DNA of 64,000 nt from Filimonas lacunae (lineage in GTDB: Bacteria; Bacteroidota; Bacteroidia; Chitinophagales; Chitinophagaceae): assembly GCF_002355595.1 (NCBI RefSeq), contig NZ_AP017422.1, forward strand, positions 2,170,001-2,234,000. The letters are read 5' to 3'. The position numbers and the translations under genes were made by a program. Shown here piece after piece: positions 18,509-26,726 of this stretch. The notes below the pieces were generated by a model. It saw nothing but the letters and a program-made list of their open reading frames with translations, was not told the DNA's origin and did not search any database. Every line of letters begins with the position of its first letter. The first letter of the stretch is position 1.

Positions 18509-18516
18509 CAAAGGTA
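18509..18516 (-). promoter_or_regulatory. -7 element TACCTTTG for gcvP
   Basis: On the minus strand this reads TACCTTTG, an exact TAnnTTTG match 37 bp before the gcvP ATG. I see no clear -33 element. The remaining 240 bp up to the usp promoter is A+T-rich and holds a 6-bp inverted repeat, ATGCTG/CAGCAT, at 18604-18620. Confidence 0.5.
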
Positions 18517-18721
18517 CGAGCAATACGGGACTTTTTAGCAGTCGAAAAAAAACTAAATAATTGTAGTTAAAATCACGTGTTCTTTTATTTTTCTACAAGT
18601 AATATGCTGTTATTCAGCATTTTGTCTTGCAAAAAACGGCATCTGTTGTGTTTTTTGTAAAACCTGACCTTATTCTATCATTCCTATAGGCTTACAGGGC
18701 TGTGCATAATCATTGGGGTGG

Positions 18722-18765
18722 CTGACAGCTGTCAGTGTTTGCATTTTTGGGGTGTTCTAGTTTTG
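18722..18765 (+). promoter_or_regulatory. TGAC-N4-GTCA operator plus -33/-7 promoter of the universal stress gene
   Basis: A perfect 14-bp palindrome CTGACAGCTGTCAG occupies 18722-18735. TTTG at 18738-18741, a 16-nt spacer and TAGTTTTG at 18758-18765 form a good Bacteroidota promoter. The palindrome centre (18728.5) is 36.5 bp upstream of the last G of the -7 box, i.e. near -41, where class II Crp/Fnr activators bind. The same arrangement recurs at 19676-19718, and partly at 59151-59193. Confidence 0.75.
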
Positions 18766-18804
18766 TTTTTGCACGTATTATTTACTCACCCTGAATTTTA
18801 AAAA

Positions 18805-19626
18805 ATGATGAATACCATACTGGTAGCCACTGATTTTTCCGCTGCCTCTGTCAATGCCGCTGAATATGCTGCCGAAATGGCCTTAGTAGTAAAGAAAGAC
18901 CTGCTGCTGTTGCATATATACAGCCTGAATGTATCGTGGAACCAGATTCCGCTTACCACCGACAATACCAATATGAGCGAAGATGCCGATACGGCCCTTA
19001 ACCGGTTAAGAAACAGCCTGCACGAAAGAACCGGCCATAAGCTTACCATTGGCACCGAAGTGCGCACCGGGGTGTTTTTTACCGAGCTGGAAGCTTCCTG
19101 CGACCGTGTAAAACCCTATACCGTGGTAATGGGCAGCCAGGGCACCACCGCTGCCGAACGCTTTTTATTTGGCGGGCATACGGTGCATGCCATGCAAAAC
19201 CTGCAATGGCCGCTGGTAACCGTGCCGCCCGATGCCCGCTTTTTATATGTAAGAAGAATAGGGCTGGCCTGCGATTTTAACAATGTGGCAGATATTACCC
19301 CGGCACCTGCTATAACGGCGCTGGTAAAAGATTTTAACGCCGCCCTGCATATACTTAATGTGGGTAAAGAAACGGAGCTGGCTTCTGATATAGTTCGGGA
19401 ATCGGAGGTGCTGGAATCGTTGTTAGGAGAAGTAAAGCCACAGTATCATTTTATTGCGCATAACGATACCAACCAGGCGTTGATGGACTTTGTAGAAAAC
19501 TACCATATTCATTTGCTGCTGGTGCTGCCCCGCGAGCGAGATTTTGCCGATAAGCTGTTACACAAAAGCCATACACGCGAACTGGTGTTAAAAAGTAATG
19601 TGCCTGTTATGGCTCTGCATAAGTGA
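18805..19626 (+). CDS. Universal stress protein with two tandem Usp domains
   Basis: 273 residues. Two Usp folds are visible: residues 1-145 open with MMNTILVATDFSAASVNAAEYAAEMA and carry the nucleotide-loop-like VMGSQGTTAAERFLFGGHTVHAM. Residues about 150-273 are a more divergent copy ending in KSNVPVMALHK. Tandem Usp proteins are common in Bacteroidota and are often induced by oxygen limitation or stationary phase. A Crp/Fnr-type operator and strong promoter lie directly upstream, and the locus continues with a baeRF-type gene and a Crp/Fnr-type response regulator. Start 18808 (the second Met) is equally possible. Confidence 0.88.
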   Translation: MMNTILVATDFSAASVNAAEYAAEMALVVKKDLLLLHIYSLNVSWNQIPLTTDNTNMSEDADTALNRLRNSLHERTGHKLTIGTEVRTGVFFTELEASCDRVKPYTVVMGSQGTTAAERFLFGGHTVHAMQNLQWPLVTVPPDARFLYVRRIGLACDFNNVADITPAPAITALVKDFNAALHILNVGKETELASDIVRESEVLESLLGEVKPQYHFIAHNDTNQALMDFVENYHIHLLLVLPRERDFADKLLHKSHTRELVLKSNVPVMALHK

Positions 19627-19675
19627 TTGTGCAACATAACGAAGCTCATCTTATGAGCAGAATCAAAAACGGGGA

Positions 19676-19718
19676 TGACGATGGTCAGTGTTCAGGTGAT
19701 GGCAGCAGAATACTTTTG
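19676..19718 (+). promoter_or_regulatory. TGAC-N4-GTCA operator plus -7 box of the baeRF gene
   Basis: TGAC-GATG-GTCA at 19676-19687 is followed by TACTTTTG at 19711-19718. The operator centre (19681.5) is 36.5 bp upstream of the last G of the -7 box, identical to the usp promoter. No -33 TTG is present, as expected for an activator-dependent promoter. The start codon lies 17 bp downstream. Confidence 0.75.
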
Positions 19719-19735
19719 AACTTTAAAATAGCTTT

Positions 19736-20836
19736 ATGATGCCTGATATGATCTATGAAGAAAAAGACGGGTTGGAAGGAGTAAGTGAGGTACCGGGAGT
19801 AAGTATAATAATGCCCTTTGAGCCTAAAATGGCCATCAGGGAAGAATTGGAGCAAAAAATTCAGGCAGTATTCACTAAAGTTGAACACGAATTGCTTGCC
19901 GAGTATCCCGAAAAGTATAGCACTGCCTTAACCAACCGGTTACGGGAAGTGTTAAAGCAACTGGATTACTCCACTTTTAAGCAAAGCATTGCCGTTTTTG
20001 TATCGCCGGTTTTTGACAAAGTATATTACCTCGATATTCCTGTACAGGAAAAGGTGGTAATTGACGAGAACTTTGAAATCCGCGACCTGGTAGCCAGTAA
20101 AAAGGAAACCACCAAATTCCTGGTGTTGTTGTTGAACAGCGAGAGCAGCCGCATTTTCTTAGGCAGCGCTTCGCAGTTTGTGCGCATTGCGCACCATACG
20201 CCTGCACACATGATGGCGCATGAAAACAACCGCCCCGAACTAGTAACGCACCTGGAAGACAACGAAAGCGGCAGGGAAAAAATGCTGGAGAAGTTTTTAC
20301 AGTATGTGGATAAGCGATTGGGTGTGATATTAAAGGTATATAATCTGCCTTTGTTTGTGGTGGGCACAGACCGCACCATCGGGCATTTTACCAAAAAAAC
20401 GCATTACAAAGAGCGTATTATCAGCTATGTGCATCATAACTATGAAAACGCAACCGATGTGGCTATACAGGAAGCAATTGCACCTAATGTAGCCAATTGG
20501 AAAAAAGTAAAAGAACGTGATTTGTTAAACCGGATAGATGCTGCCATGGGCGCTAAAAAGCTGGCTGTGGGCATTGAAGAGGTTTGGAAAGAAGCTACCC
20601 ACAAAAGAGGACAATTGCTGGTAGTAGAAAAGAAATACAGACATACAGAGGCGGCATCAGAAACAGGCACTACCTTTTTTCGCAGACCGGAAAACACCAC
20701 AGCCGCGCCATTTTATATTAAAGATGCGGTAGATGATGTGATAGAACAGGTGCTGGAAAGCGGCGGTGATGTTGAATTTGTGGAGGATGGCGTATTAACA
20801 GGCTACAAACAGATAGCGTTAATACAATACTATTAA
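19736..20836 (+). CDS. baeRF-family (bacterial archaeo-eukaryotic release factor-like) protein
   Basis: 366 residues. The N-terminal region (VSIIMPFEPKMAIREELEQK), the middle FLVLLLNSESSRIFLG strand set and the C-terminal KLAVGIEEVWKEATHKRGQLLVVEKKY resemble the eRF1-like domain 2/3 arrangement of the baeRF families. These families are thought to act at ribosomes, in termination or stalled-ribosome handling, but are little studied. I recognise the family from overall layout, not from a single diagnostic motif. It has its own Crp/Fnr-like operator and precedes a coiled-coil gene by 11 bp. Confidence 0.6.
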   Translation: MMPDMIYEEKDGLEGVSEVPGVSIIMPFEPKMAIREELEQKIQAVFTKVEHELLAEYPEKYSTALTNRLREVLKQLDYSTFKQSIAVFVSPVFDKVYYLDIPVQEKVVIDENFEIRDLVASKKETTKFLVLLLNSESSRIFLGSASQFVRIAHHTPAHMMAHENNRPELVTHLEDNESGREKMLEKFLQYVDKRLGVILKVYNLPLFVVGTDRTIGHFTKKTHYKERIISYVHHNYENATDVAIQEAIAPNVANWKKVKERDLLNRIDAAMGAKKLAVGIEEVWKEATHKRGQLLVVEKKYRHTEAASETGTTFFRRPENTTAAPFYIKDAVDDVIEQVLESGGDVEFVEDGVLTGYKQIALIQYY

Positions 20837-20847
20837 ACCAAACAGGT

Positions 20848-21225
20848 ATGGGGTCTTTGTTATCTATTGATGTTGACCAGCTGCAACAGGAGAGTGACAG
20901 GTGGAAGAAAAAGCTGGAGCTTTTATTACTGGAAAATGCTGTATTGAAAAACAGGCTTGCCGAGGTGGTTAATGCCAGTCATGCTACTGTGCCCTTTTTA
21001 GAAACAGCGGAGGAATACCAGAACCGTTTTATGCAAAAGGATGATATTATTAACCTGATGCGTCAGGATATTACTGAATTTGATAAACTGCTTGCACAAA
21101 GCCTGCATCACAATAAAGATATGATGCGGGCTATTGTTCAGCGGCAAAGAAGATTGCGTAAAGAACTATCGTTACTGGAAAGCACCTTCAAAAACCTGAA
21201 AGGGCAGTTTAACCAGCTGCTTTAA
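20848..21225 (+). CDS. Small coiled-coil protein
   Basis: 125 residues, predominantly charged helix with heptad-like Leu/Ile spacing, for example QLQQESDRWKKKLELLLLEN near the start and QRRLRKELSLLESTFKNLKG near the end. No signal peptide or membrane segment. It begins 11 bp after the baeRF gene and is probably co-transcribed and induced with it. Its stop codon overlaps the stop of the convergent response-regulator gene by 4 bp, with no terminator between them. Function unknown; an adaptor role for the baeRF protein is inference. Confidence 0.75.
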   Translation: MGSLLSIDVDQLQQESDRWKKKLELLLLENAVLKNRLAEVVNASHATVPFLETAEEYQNRFMQKDDIINLMRQDITEFDKLLAQSLHHNKDMMRAIVQRQRRLRKELSLLESTFKNLKGQFNQLL

Positions 21226-22262
21226 TTCAGCAGGCTTTCCAGTTTCTTTTCATTCAGTATAATAATATTACCGTCTTTAATATCTATCAGCTTTTCATTT
21301 TTAAAATCGCCCAGGGTTCTTATCATCGACTCCGTGGCGGTTCCGGCAATACTGGCCAGGTTTTCACGGCCTATATCTATAGTGGTATTGTATTTTTTAT
21401 GCAGGGTAATTAAAGCGTCTGCCACTTTTTTGCGTAACGAATTATAGGCCAGCTTTAACAAGCGTTCTTCCTGCTCGGTAATGTTTTTAGCCAGCATGGT
21501 AATAAACTTACGGGCTATGTTCTGGTTATTATTCATCAGGTCTTCAAAATCTTCCTTCGGTATAATAGCCAGTTCGGTATCTTCAATCGCTTTGGCCATC
21601 TCTTTATACACAGTGCCTTCCAGCAGGGCTATATGGCCCAGAAACTCACCCTCGTTGTATAAGCCCACCACCAGTTCTTTACCATCTTCATTACACTTAT
21701 AGGTAATAACCTTACCCTTTTTAATATAAAACAGGCGGGCAGGGCGGTTGCCTTCTGAATAAATAATTTGTTTTTTCTTATAGGTGTTTACGTTTCTATC
21801 GGCGGTAAAGGATTCCAGCGAATCGTTGCCGGTAGAAATGCGCATTAGCTTATCCAGCCCCGGAAGGTCGGGCGTAAACTCCTGCTTCATAGCTTCTACT
21901 TTCTTCAGCCTGCTTTCAATGGCAGTAAGCAGCTCTGTTTCCATAAAAGGCTTGGTTAAATAATCATCGGCGCCCAGCTCCATACCCCGGCGTATATCGG
22001 CCCGCTCTGCCTTGGCAGATAGAAAGATAAACGGGGTGTTTTGAATGGCGGGGTTTTTATGTAAAAGATGCAACACGCCATAGCCATCCAGCACCGGCAT
22101 CATAATATCGCAGATAATTAAATCAGGCTTTTCTTCTAAAGCAACTTCCACACCTATTTTACCATTCTCGGCAGTAAACACCTTGTAGTTGGCCAGTTCC
22201 AGAATTTCAGCTGTATTCTCGCGTATGTTCTGGTTGTCTTCTATCAATAAAATCTTCTTCAT
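21222..22262 (-). CDS. Response regulator: REC domain fused to a Crp/Fnr-type cNMP-binding and HTH effector
   Basis: 346 residues from MKKILLIEDN; the Met 3 codons further upstream is less likely. REC domain: acidic pocket E8/D9, phospho-acceptor Asp52 (DLIICDIMMP), Ser82 in FLSAK, Lys104 (YLTKP). Residues about 145-260 are a cyclic-nucleotide-binding-like jelly roll (IIYSEGNRPARLFYIKKGK, YNEGEFLGHIALLEG). Residues about 270-346 are a Crp-type winged helix (ENLASIAGTATESMIRTLGDF). The kinase gene lies directly upstream, 17 bp away. This protein is the best local candidate to bind the TGAC-N4-GTCA sites at the usp, baeRF and respiratory promoters. Confidence 0.93.
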   Translation of the reverse strand: MKKILLIEDNQNIRENTAEILELANYKVFTAENGKIGVEVALEEKPDLIICDIMMPVLDGYGVLHLLHKNPAIQNTPFIFLSAKAERADIRRGMELGADDYLTKPFMETELLTAIESRLKKVEAMKQEFTPDLPGLDKLMRISTGNDSLESFTADRNVNTYKKKQIIYSEGNRPARLFYIKKGKVITYKCNEDGKELVVGLYNEGEFLGHIALLEGTVYKEMAKAIEDTELAIIPKEDFEDLMNNNQNIARKFITMLAKNITEQEERLLKLAYNSLRKKVADALITLHKKYNTTIDIGRENLASIAGTATESMIRTLGDFKNEKLIDIKDGNIIILNEKKLESLLN

Positions 22263-22279
22263 ATGAAACACTGTAAACT

Positions 22280-23497
22280 TTAGAATGTAAAAACAAGGGT
22301 AAAGGTAGTACCGTGGTCAACAATACTGTTGCAACTGATAACACCATTCATCAATTCGGCATACTTGGCCACAATATGTAGCCCCAGGCCGGTACCATCT
22401 ATATTGCTGGCGTTGGATGCGCGAAAAAAGCGTTCGAACAAATGGGCCTGGTCTTCTTTGGAAATACCAATGCCCTGATCCTGCACCGATAATATAAACT
22501 GCTTGTCGGTTAACGTGCTGTTGATGGCAATAGTAGCATTTTCCGGCGAAAACTTAATAGCGTTACTCAGCAGGTTTACCACTATATGTTTCAAAAGTGT
22601 AGGGTCCATTACCAGCGTTTCAGCACCTTCGTGTGCATAGGTAATTTGCTGCCCGGGCTTTTGTATGGTTTTTAACTCTTCTATAATGCCATTGATCAGG
22701 CGGGTGATGGTAAAGGTGGTAGGCTTTACCGCTATTTTACCTTCTTCAATTTTGCCTACCGATAAAAAGTCGTTCAATATCTCTGTAAGGCCATTCACCG
22801 AGCTTACAATACGCTCGGTATGTTTCTGGCGTTTCGACTGCTCTTCGGTGGTAGTATACTTTTGCAGCAGGATAGTAGAAGAAAGGATGGTGCTGAGTGG
22901 GGTACGAAACTCGTGCGAAGCCAGCGATACAAAACGCGACTTTAATTCGTTCAGTTCTTTTTCTTTGTTCAGCGACTTGGCCAGTTCTTCTGTTGATTCT
23001 TCCAGCTTGGTCATGGTCTCTTTCAACTCAAACGTGCGCTGTTCCACTTTATCTTCCAGCTCATCATTCAGCCTGCGTATCTCTTCCTCTGCTTTTTTAC
23101 GAATGGTAATGTTGTTGATAAAGGCTATGACCAGGTTATTGTCGTCGTTCCGGTAATGGCAAAGACTCACTTCTACCGGAAACTCCGAGCCATCTTTACG
23201 CACACCGTACAGGTCCATACCCAGCCCCATAGGGCGGTTTTGCATATGGTTGCTGAAAGCTTCACGGTGGTGTACGTGTTTATGATGATAGCGGGAGGGA
23301 ATCAGTATTTCAATCTTCCGGCCATTCAGCTCACCATCATCATAGCCAAACAGGGCTTGCGTAAACGGGTTGGCCAGCACAATTTCTCCACGGTCGTTGG
23401 TAATAAGTATACCCACCGAAGCGTGTAAGAAAATGGCATCCACCAATTGCTTTTCGTTGCTGAACATCCCTAAGTTTAGTGGCTGTGTTGGCTGCAT
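22280..23497 (-). CDS. PAS-domain sensor histidine kinase with FixL-like PAS
   Basis: 405 residues, no membrane segments, so cytoplasmic. The PAS domain covers residues about 15-135. Its segment LIPSRYHHKHVHH followed by GVRKDGSEFPVEVSL parallels the heme PAS of FixL, with His74 aligning by eye to the FixL heme-ligand His. Many non-heme PAS domains share this motif. A coiled coil spans about 135-185. HisKA has phospho-acceptor His195 (SLASHEFRTP), and HATPase_c has N and G boxes (HIVVNLLSNAIKFS, DQGIGI, GTGLGLHIVAKY). It lies upstream of, and is co-transcribed with, the REC-Crp regulator. The signal may be oxygen or redox; that is inference. Confidence 0.92.
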   Translation of the reverse strand: MQPTQPLNLGMFSNEKQLVDAIFLHASVGILITNDRGEIVLANPFTQALFGYDDGELNGRKIEILIPSRYHHKHVHHREAFSNHMQNRPMGLGMDLYGVRKDGSEFPVEVSLCHYRNDDNNLVIAFINNITIRKKAEEEIRRLNDELEDKVEQRTFELKETMTKLEESTEELAKSLNKEKELNELKSRFVSLASHEFRTPLSTILSSTILLQKYTTTEEQSKRQKHTERIVSSVNGLTEILNDFLSVGKIEEGKIAVKPTTFTITRLINGIIEELKTIQKPGQQITYAHEGAETLVMDPTLLKHIVVNLLSNAIKFSPENATIAINSTLTDKQFILSVQDQGIGISKEDQAHLFERFFRASNASNIDGTGLGLHIVAKYAELMNGVISCNSIVDHGTTFTLVFTF

Positions 23498-23533
23498 ATG
23501 TGTGATTAAACGATGGTAACTACTGATTTGGGA

Positions 23534-23541
23534 GCAAAGTT
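23534..23541 (-). promoter_or_regulatory. -7 element TAACTTTG for the two-component operon
   Basis: On the minus strand this is TAACTTTG, an exact consensus match 36 bp before the kinase ATG. No TGAC-N4-GTCA site lies at the -41 position, so the regulator probably does not activate its own operon through that site. Confidence 0.5.
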
Positions 23542-23628
23542 AGCATTATAATAAAAAAATATGCGTACAGTTGTGGTAAATGGTGCCTTGTTTTGTTGTG
23601 CGGCGTTCATATATCGGGTCGAAAACGA

Positions 23629-23636
23629 TATTTTTG
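23629..23636 (+). promoter_or_regulatory. -7 element TATTTTTG for the YkgJ-type gene
   Basis: An exact TAnnTTTG match, 28 bp before the ATG at 23665. No clear -33 element. Confidence 0.45.
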
Positions 23637-23664
23637 CCGCAATCAGGTGTAATCTGCATAGTGT

Positions 23665-24147
23665 ATGAGTGATGTAAACATGGATAACTGGCAAAAAAAA
23701 TCGGCCGATCATGCCAAGCTGTATAAGCAGTGGTTGCAGCGTGCCGATAAAAACAAAGTGTTAAAACAATTGCCCGCTTTACATGAAGAAGCTTTTGAAC
23801 ATGTAGATTGCCTAACCTGCGCAGCTTGTTGTAAAAACTACTCGCCCCGGTTTAAAACGCCTGATATCAAAAGAATAAGCAAGCATTTACGCATGCGCGA
23901 AAGCGACTTTATTGATAAATACCTGAACCTGGATAGTGATGGAGATTATGTGGTGAAAAAATCGCCCTGTGCCTTTTTAGGGGACGATAACTTTTGCAGT
24001 ATTTATGAAGTGCGTCCTTCCGACTGCGCCCGCTTTCCTTATACCGATGAAGATGTGTTGCTGAAAAGGCAGCAGATCACGCTGAAAAATGCAACGTTTT
24101 GCCCGGCAGTACATTACGTGCTGGAGAAACTTGTTCAGCCAAAATAA
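23665..24147 (+). CDS. YkgJ-family cysteine-cluster protein
   Basis: 160 residues. The family pattern of eight cysteines is present: CLTCAACCKNY near residues 52-62, then SPCAFLGDDNFCSIYEVRPSDCARFP, plus a late ATFCPAV. YkgJ proteins are presumed to bind Zn or an Fe-S cluster; no reaction is established. It is divergent from the sensor-kinase operon. If it binds an Fe-S cluster it would fit the redox theme of the locus, but that is inference. Confidence 0.85.
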   Translation: MSDVNMDNWQKKSADHAKLYKQWLQRADKNKVLKQLPALHEEAFEHVDCLTCAACCKNYSPRFKTPDIKRISKHLRMRESDFIDKYLNLDSDGDYVVKKSPCAFLGDDNFCSIYEVRPSDCARFPYTDEDVLLKRQQITLKNATFCPAVHYVLEKLVQPK

Positions 24148-24156
24148 CTATATTTG
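24131..24156 (+). promoter_or_regulatory. Promoter TTG-N15-TATATTTG for the antiporter gene
   Basis: TTG at 24131-24133 overlaps the end of the YkgJ-type gene. TATATTTG at 24149-24156 matches the -7 consensus and lies 69 bp before the antiporter ATG. Confidence 0.45.
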
Positions 24157-24225
24157 TTTGAATAGTCTAACTATACCCCGGTTGTTATTATAAAGCATGG
24201 TGTATGTTTAAAAGAAGAGTAGCTT

Positions 24226-26478
24226 ATGACGCATTTGCCAAAATTGATAGAAGATCTGGCTTTGATACTGATGGCAGGCGCCGTAACAACGTTGTTGTTC
24301 CGGAGACTAAAACAGCCGTTGGTGTTGGGGTATATTATCGCGGGCCTGCTGGTGGGGCCACACATTGCCATTGTTCCTACGGTAATTGATACAGAGAACA
24401 TCAATGTTCTTGCCGAAATAGGGGTTATTTTCCTGTTGTTTAGTTTGGGTTTGGAGTTTAGTTTTAAAAAGCTGGTGCGCGTAGGAGGGGCCAGTTCTAT
24501 TACTGCTGTAGTAGAAGTGTTGGGTATGCTGGGCATTGGCTATGCTGCCGGCCGCATACTGGGCTGGTCGCAAATGGACAGTATTTTTCTCGGGGGCATT
24601 TTATCTATTTCCTCTACCACTATTATCATACGGGCATTTGAAGAGCTGGGTGTAAAAAGCCAGAATTTTGCCGGGCTGGTTTTTGGTGTGCTGATAGTAG
24701 AAGACCTGGTGGCTATTTTACTGCTGGTGTTATTAAGTACTATGGCCGTTAGTCGTCAGTTTGCCGGTAACGAAATGTTATTTTCGGTGCTGAAACTGGT
24801 GTTCTTCCTGTCGCTATGGTTTATTGCAGGTATATTCCTTATTCCCACCTTCCTGAAAAGAGCCCGCAAGTTATTGAGCGAAGAAACCCTGCTGATATTA
24901 TCACTGGGCCTTTGCCTGGGTATGGTGGTGCTGGCAACCAAGGTGGGCTTTTCGCCTGCGCTGGGTGCGTTTGTAATGGGCTCTATACTGGCCGAAACTA
25001 CCAAGGCCGAAAAGATTACACACCTGGTTAAGCCGGTGAAAGATCTGTTTGCAGCGGTGTTCTTTGTTTCCGTGGGTATATTAATTGATCCCAAAGCTAT
25101 TATACAACATGGTGGCCCGGTTATTTTAATTACCCTGTTAACCATATTTGGTAAGTTCTTTTCAAGCACGGTAGGTGCGGTGTTATCTGGTCAGCCTTTA
25201 AAGCAGAGTATACAAGCGGGTATGAGCCTTGCGCAAATAGGCGAATTCTCCTTTATCATTGCTACACTGGGTTTAACACTAAAGGTAACCAGCGATTTCC
25301 TGTATCCTATAGCGGTGGCTGTTTCTGCCATTACTACTTTTACCACGCCCTACCTCATACGTGCTTCCGAACCGTTTTATCATTTCCTCGATCGCAAGCT
25401 GCCCAGGAAGTTTATTGATGCGTTGAATAAATATTCTTCCGGTACACAGGACATCCAGGCCGAAAGCGATTGGAAAATTGTGATACGTTCTTATGTGGGT
25501 ATCATTCTTACCAACATGGTAATATCAGTAGCTATCATACTATTGTTTTCTACCTTCCTTACACCGTGGGTACGCGAAAAATTCAATTACAGCCTTACAG
25601 CTGATATTATTATACTGCTGATTACGTTTGCTGCCAGTGCGCCCTTTACCTGGGCAATGATGGCCAAAAAGCCGGAAACCATGGCGTATACCAACCTGTG
25701 GCTGGATAAAAAGTATAACCGTGGCCCGCTGGTGATTATTGAAATTATCCGTAACCTGCTGGCGGTATTTATGGTAGGCTTTCTGGTAGATACTATCTTC
25801 TCTGGTATCATCGCCATATTGGTTGCTATCCCGGTAATGATCATTGTATTGTACATCTTCTCCAAAAAAATGCAGCTATACTATGGCCGTATTGAAAAGC
25901 GCTTCCTGCGCAACCTCAATGCCCGTGAATCGCGCGAAATTGAAGAAGACAACAGCAGAACCTCCCTGTCGCCATGGGATGCGCATTTGGCCAGCTTTGA
26001 AATCAGTCCGTATGCAGGTTACGTGGGTGTAAGCCTGTTAAACCTGGCCTGGCGCGAACGCTTTGGGGTAAACCTGGCTTATATTGAACGTGGCGGTAAA
26101 ATGATATATGCACCCAGCAGGGACGAAAAGCTTTTCCCTTACGATAGAATAGGGGTGATTGGTACGGATGAGCAGTTGATTCAATTACGTCCGTTACTGG
26201 AAGATCATGCCAATGAAATTACCTATGCCGAAGGCGATAACAGGGAAAACATTGTGTTGCAGAAACTGCTGGTAGATGAGCATACCAAGCTGAAAGGACA
26301 AAGCATCCGCGGGTCGGGCATCCGCGAAAAAACCAATGGTCTTGTGGTGGGTATCGAACGCAATGGCAAACGTTTACTCAACCCTACTTCAGATTCTGTG
26401 TTTGAATGGGATGATGTTATCTGGATTGTGGGTGACAGAAGAAAAATTCAGAAGTTATATGTAAAAGGAGGAGAATAA
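24226..26478 (+). CDS. Kef-type monovalent cation:proton antiporter (CPA2) with TrkA-C domain
   Basis: 750 residues. Residues 1-390 form the 12-13 helix Na_H_Exchanger core (GYIIAGLLVGPH, LFSLGLEFSFKKL, VEDLVAILLL, SLAQIGEFSFIIA). Residues about 415-560 add more hydrophobic helices, unlike classical KefB/C. The C-terminus (about 585-750) contains TrkA-C/RCK-like segments such as LKGQSIRGSGIREKTNGLVVGIERNGK. I see no Rossmann RCK-N glycine motif. The family exchanges K+ or Na+ for H+ in pH and osmotic control. The ion is not predictable. Confidence 0.9.
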   Translation: MTHLPKLIEDLALILMAGAVTTLLFRRLKQPLVLGYIIAGLLVGPHIAIVPTVIDTENINVLAEIGVIFLLFSLGLEFSFKKLVRVGGASSITAVVEVLGMLGIGYAAGRILGWSQMDSIFLGGILSISSTTIIIRAFEELGVKSQNFAGLVFGVLIVEDLVAILLLVLLSTMAVSRQFAGNEMLFSVLKLVFFLSLWFIAGIFLIPTFLKRARKLLSEETLLILSLGLCLGMVVLATKVGFSPALGAFVMGSILAETTKAEKITHLVKPVKDLFAAVFFVSVGILIDPKAIIQHGGPVILITLLTIFGKFFSSTVGAVLSGQPLKQSIQAGMSLAQIGEFSFIIATLGLTLKVTSDFLYPIAVAVSAITTFTTPYLIRASEPFYHFLDRKLPRKFIDALNKYSSGTQDIQAESDWKIVIRSYVGIILTNMVISVAIILLFSTFLTPWVREKFNYSLTADIIILLITFAASAPFTWAMMAKKPETMAYTNLWLDKKYNRGPLVIIEIIRNLLAVFMVGFLVDTIFSGIIAILVAIPVMIIVLYIFSKKMQLYYGRIEKRFLRNLNARESREIEEDNSRTSLSPWDAHLASFEISPYAGYVGVSLLNLAWRERFGVNLAYIERGGKMIYAPSRDEKLFPYDRIGVIGTDEQLIQLRPLLEDHANEITYAEGDNRENIVLQKLLVDEHTKLKGQSIRGSGIREKTNGLVVGIERNGKRLLNPTSDSVFEWDDVIWIVGDRRKIQKLYVKGGE

Positions 26479-26515
26479 CCTTCTTACTGATAAATAAATG
26501 GTCTCCTGGCTATGG

Positions 26516-26553
26516 AAGCGCCCCGTAAAGTTATTTGCTTTTCCGGGGCGCTT
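26516..26553 (+). terminator. Terminator of the antiporter gene
   Basis: A 10-bp GC-rich stem AAGCGCCCCG/CGGGGCGCTT with an 18-nt loop, followed by seven T. It lies 38 bp after the stop. Confidence 0.85.
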
Positions 26554-26613
26554 TTTTTAGCACCATGGGGCAAATAGGTCAACGCTACCTTCCTGCGGTT
26601 TATGTGGTCCGTA

Positions 26614-26636
26614 TTCACCCTTTTGATAAGGGTGAA
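26614..26636. promoter_or_regulatory. Inverted repeat upstream of the Gln-type GH92 gene
   Basis: TTCACCCTT-TTGAT-AAGGGTGAA is a perfect 9-bp inverted repeat 90 bp before the GH92 start. A second one, GGCTTA-N5-TAAGCC, lies at 26659-26675. Neither has a U-tract, so operator sites or leader structure are more likely than terminators. No exact -7 box was found here. Confidence 0.4.
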
Positions 26637-26726
26637 CTGTCTCATTAAGGTAACAATGGGCTTAGACTATAAGCCTTACTTTCGTTATCAAAAGCAAATT
26701 CCCCTTATCTCTTATACCACCATTCT

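Noticed and set aside
18479-18804. Glycine riboswitch upstream of gcvP
   Set aside because: The -7 box is only 37 bp from the start codon, leaving no room for the aptamer, and no characteristic helices were seen.
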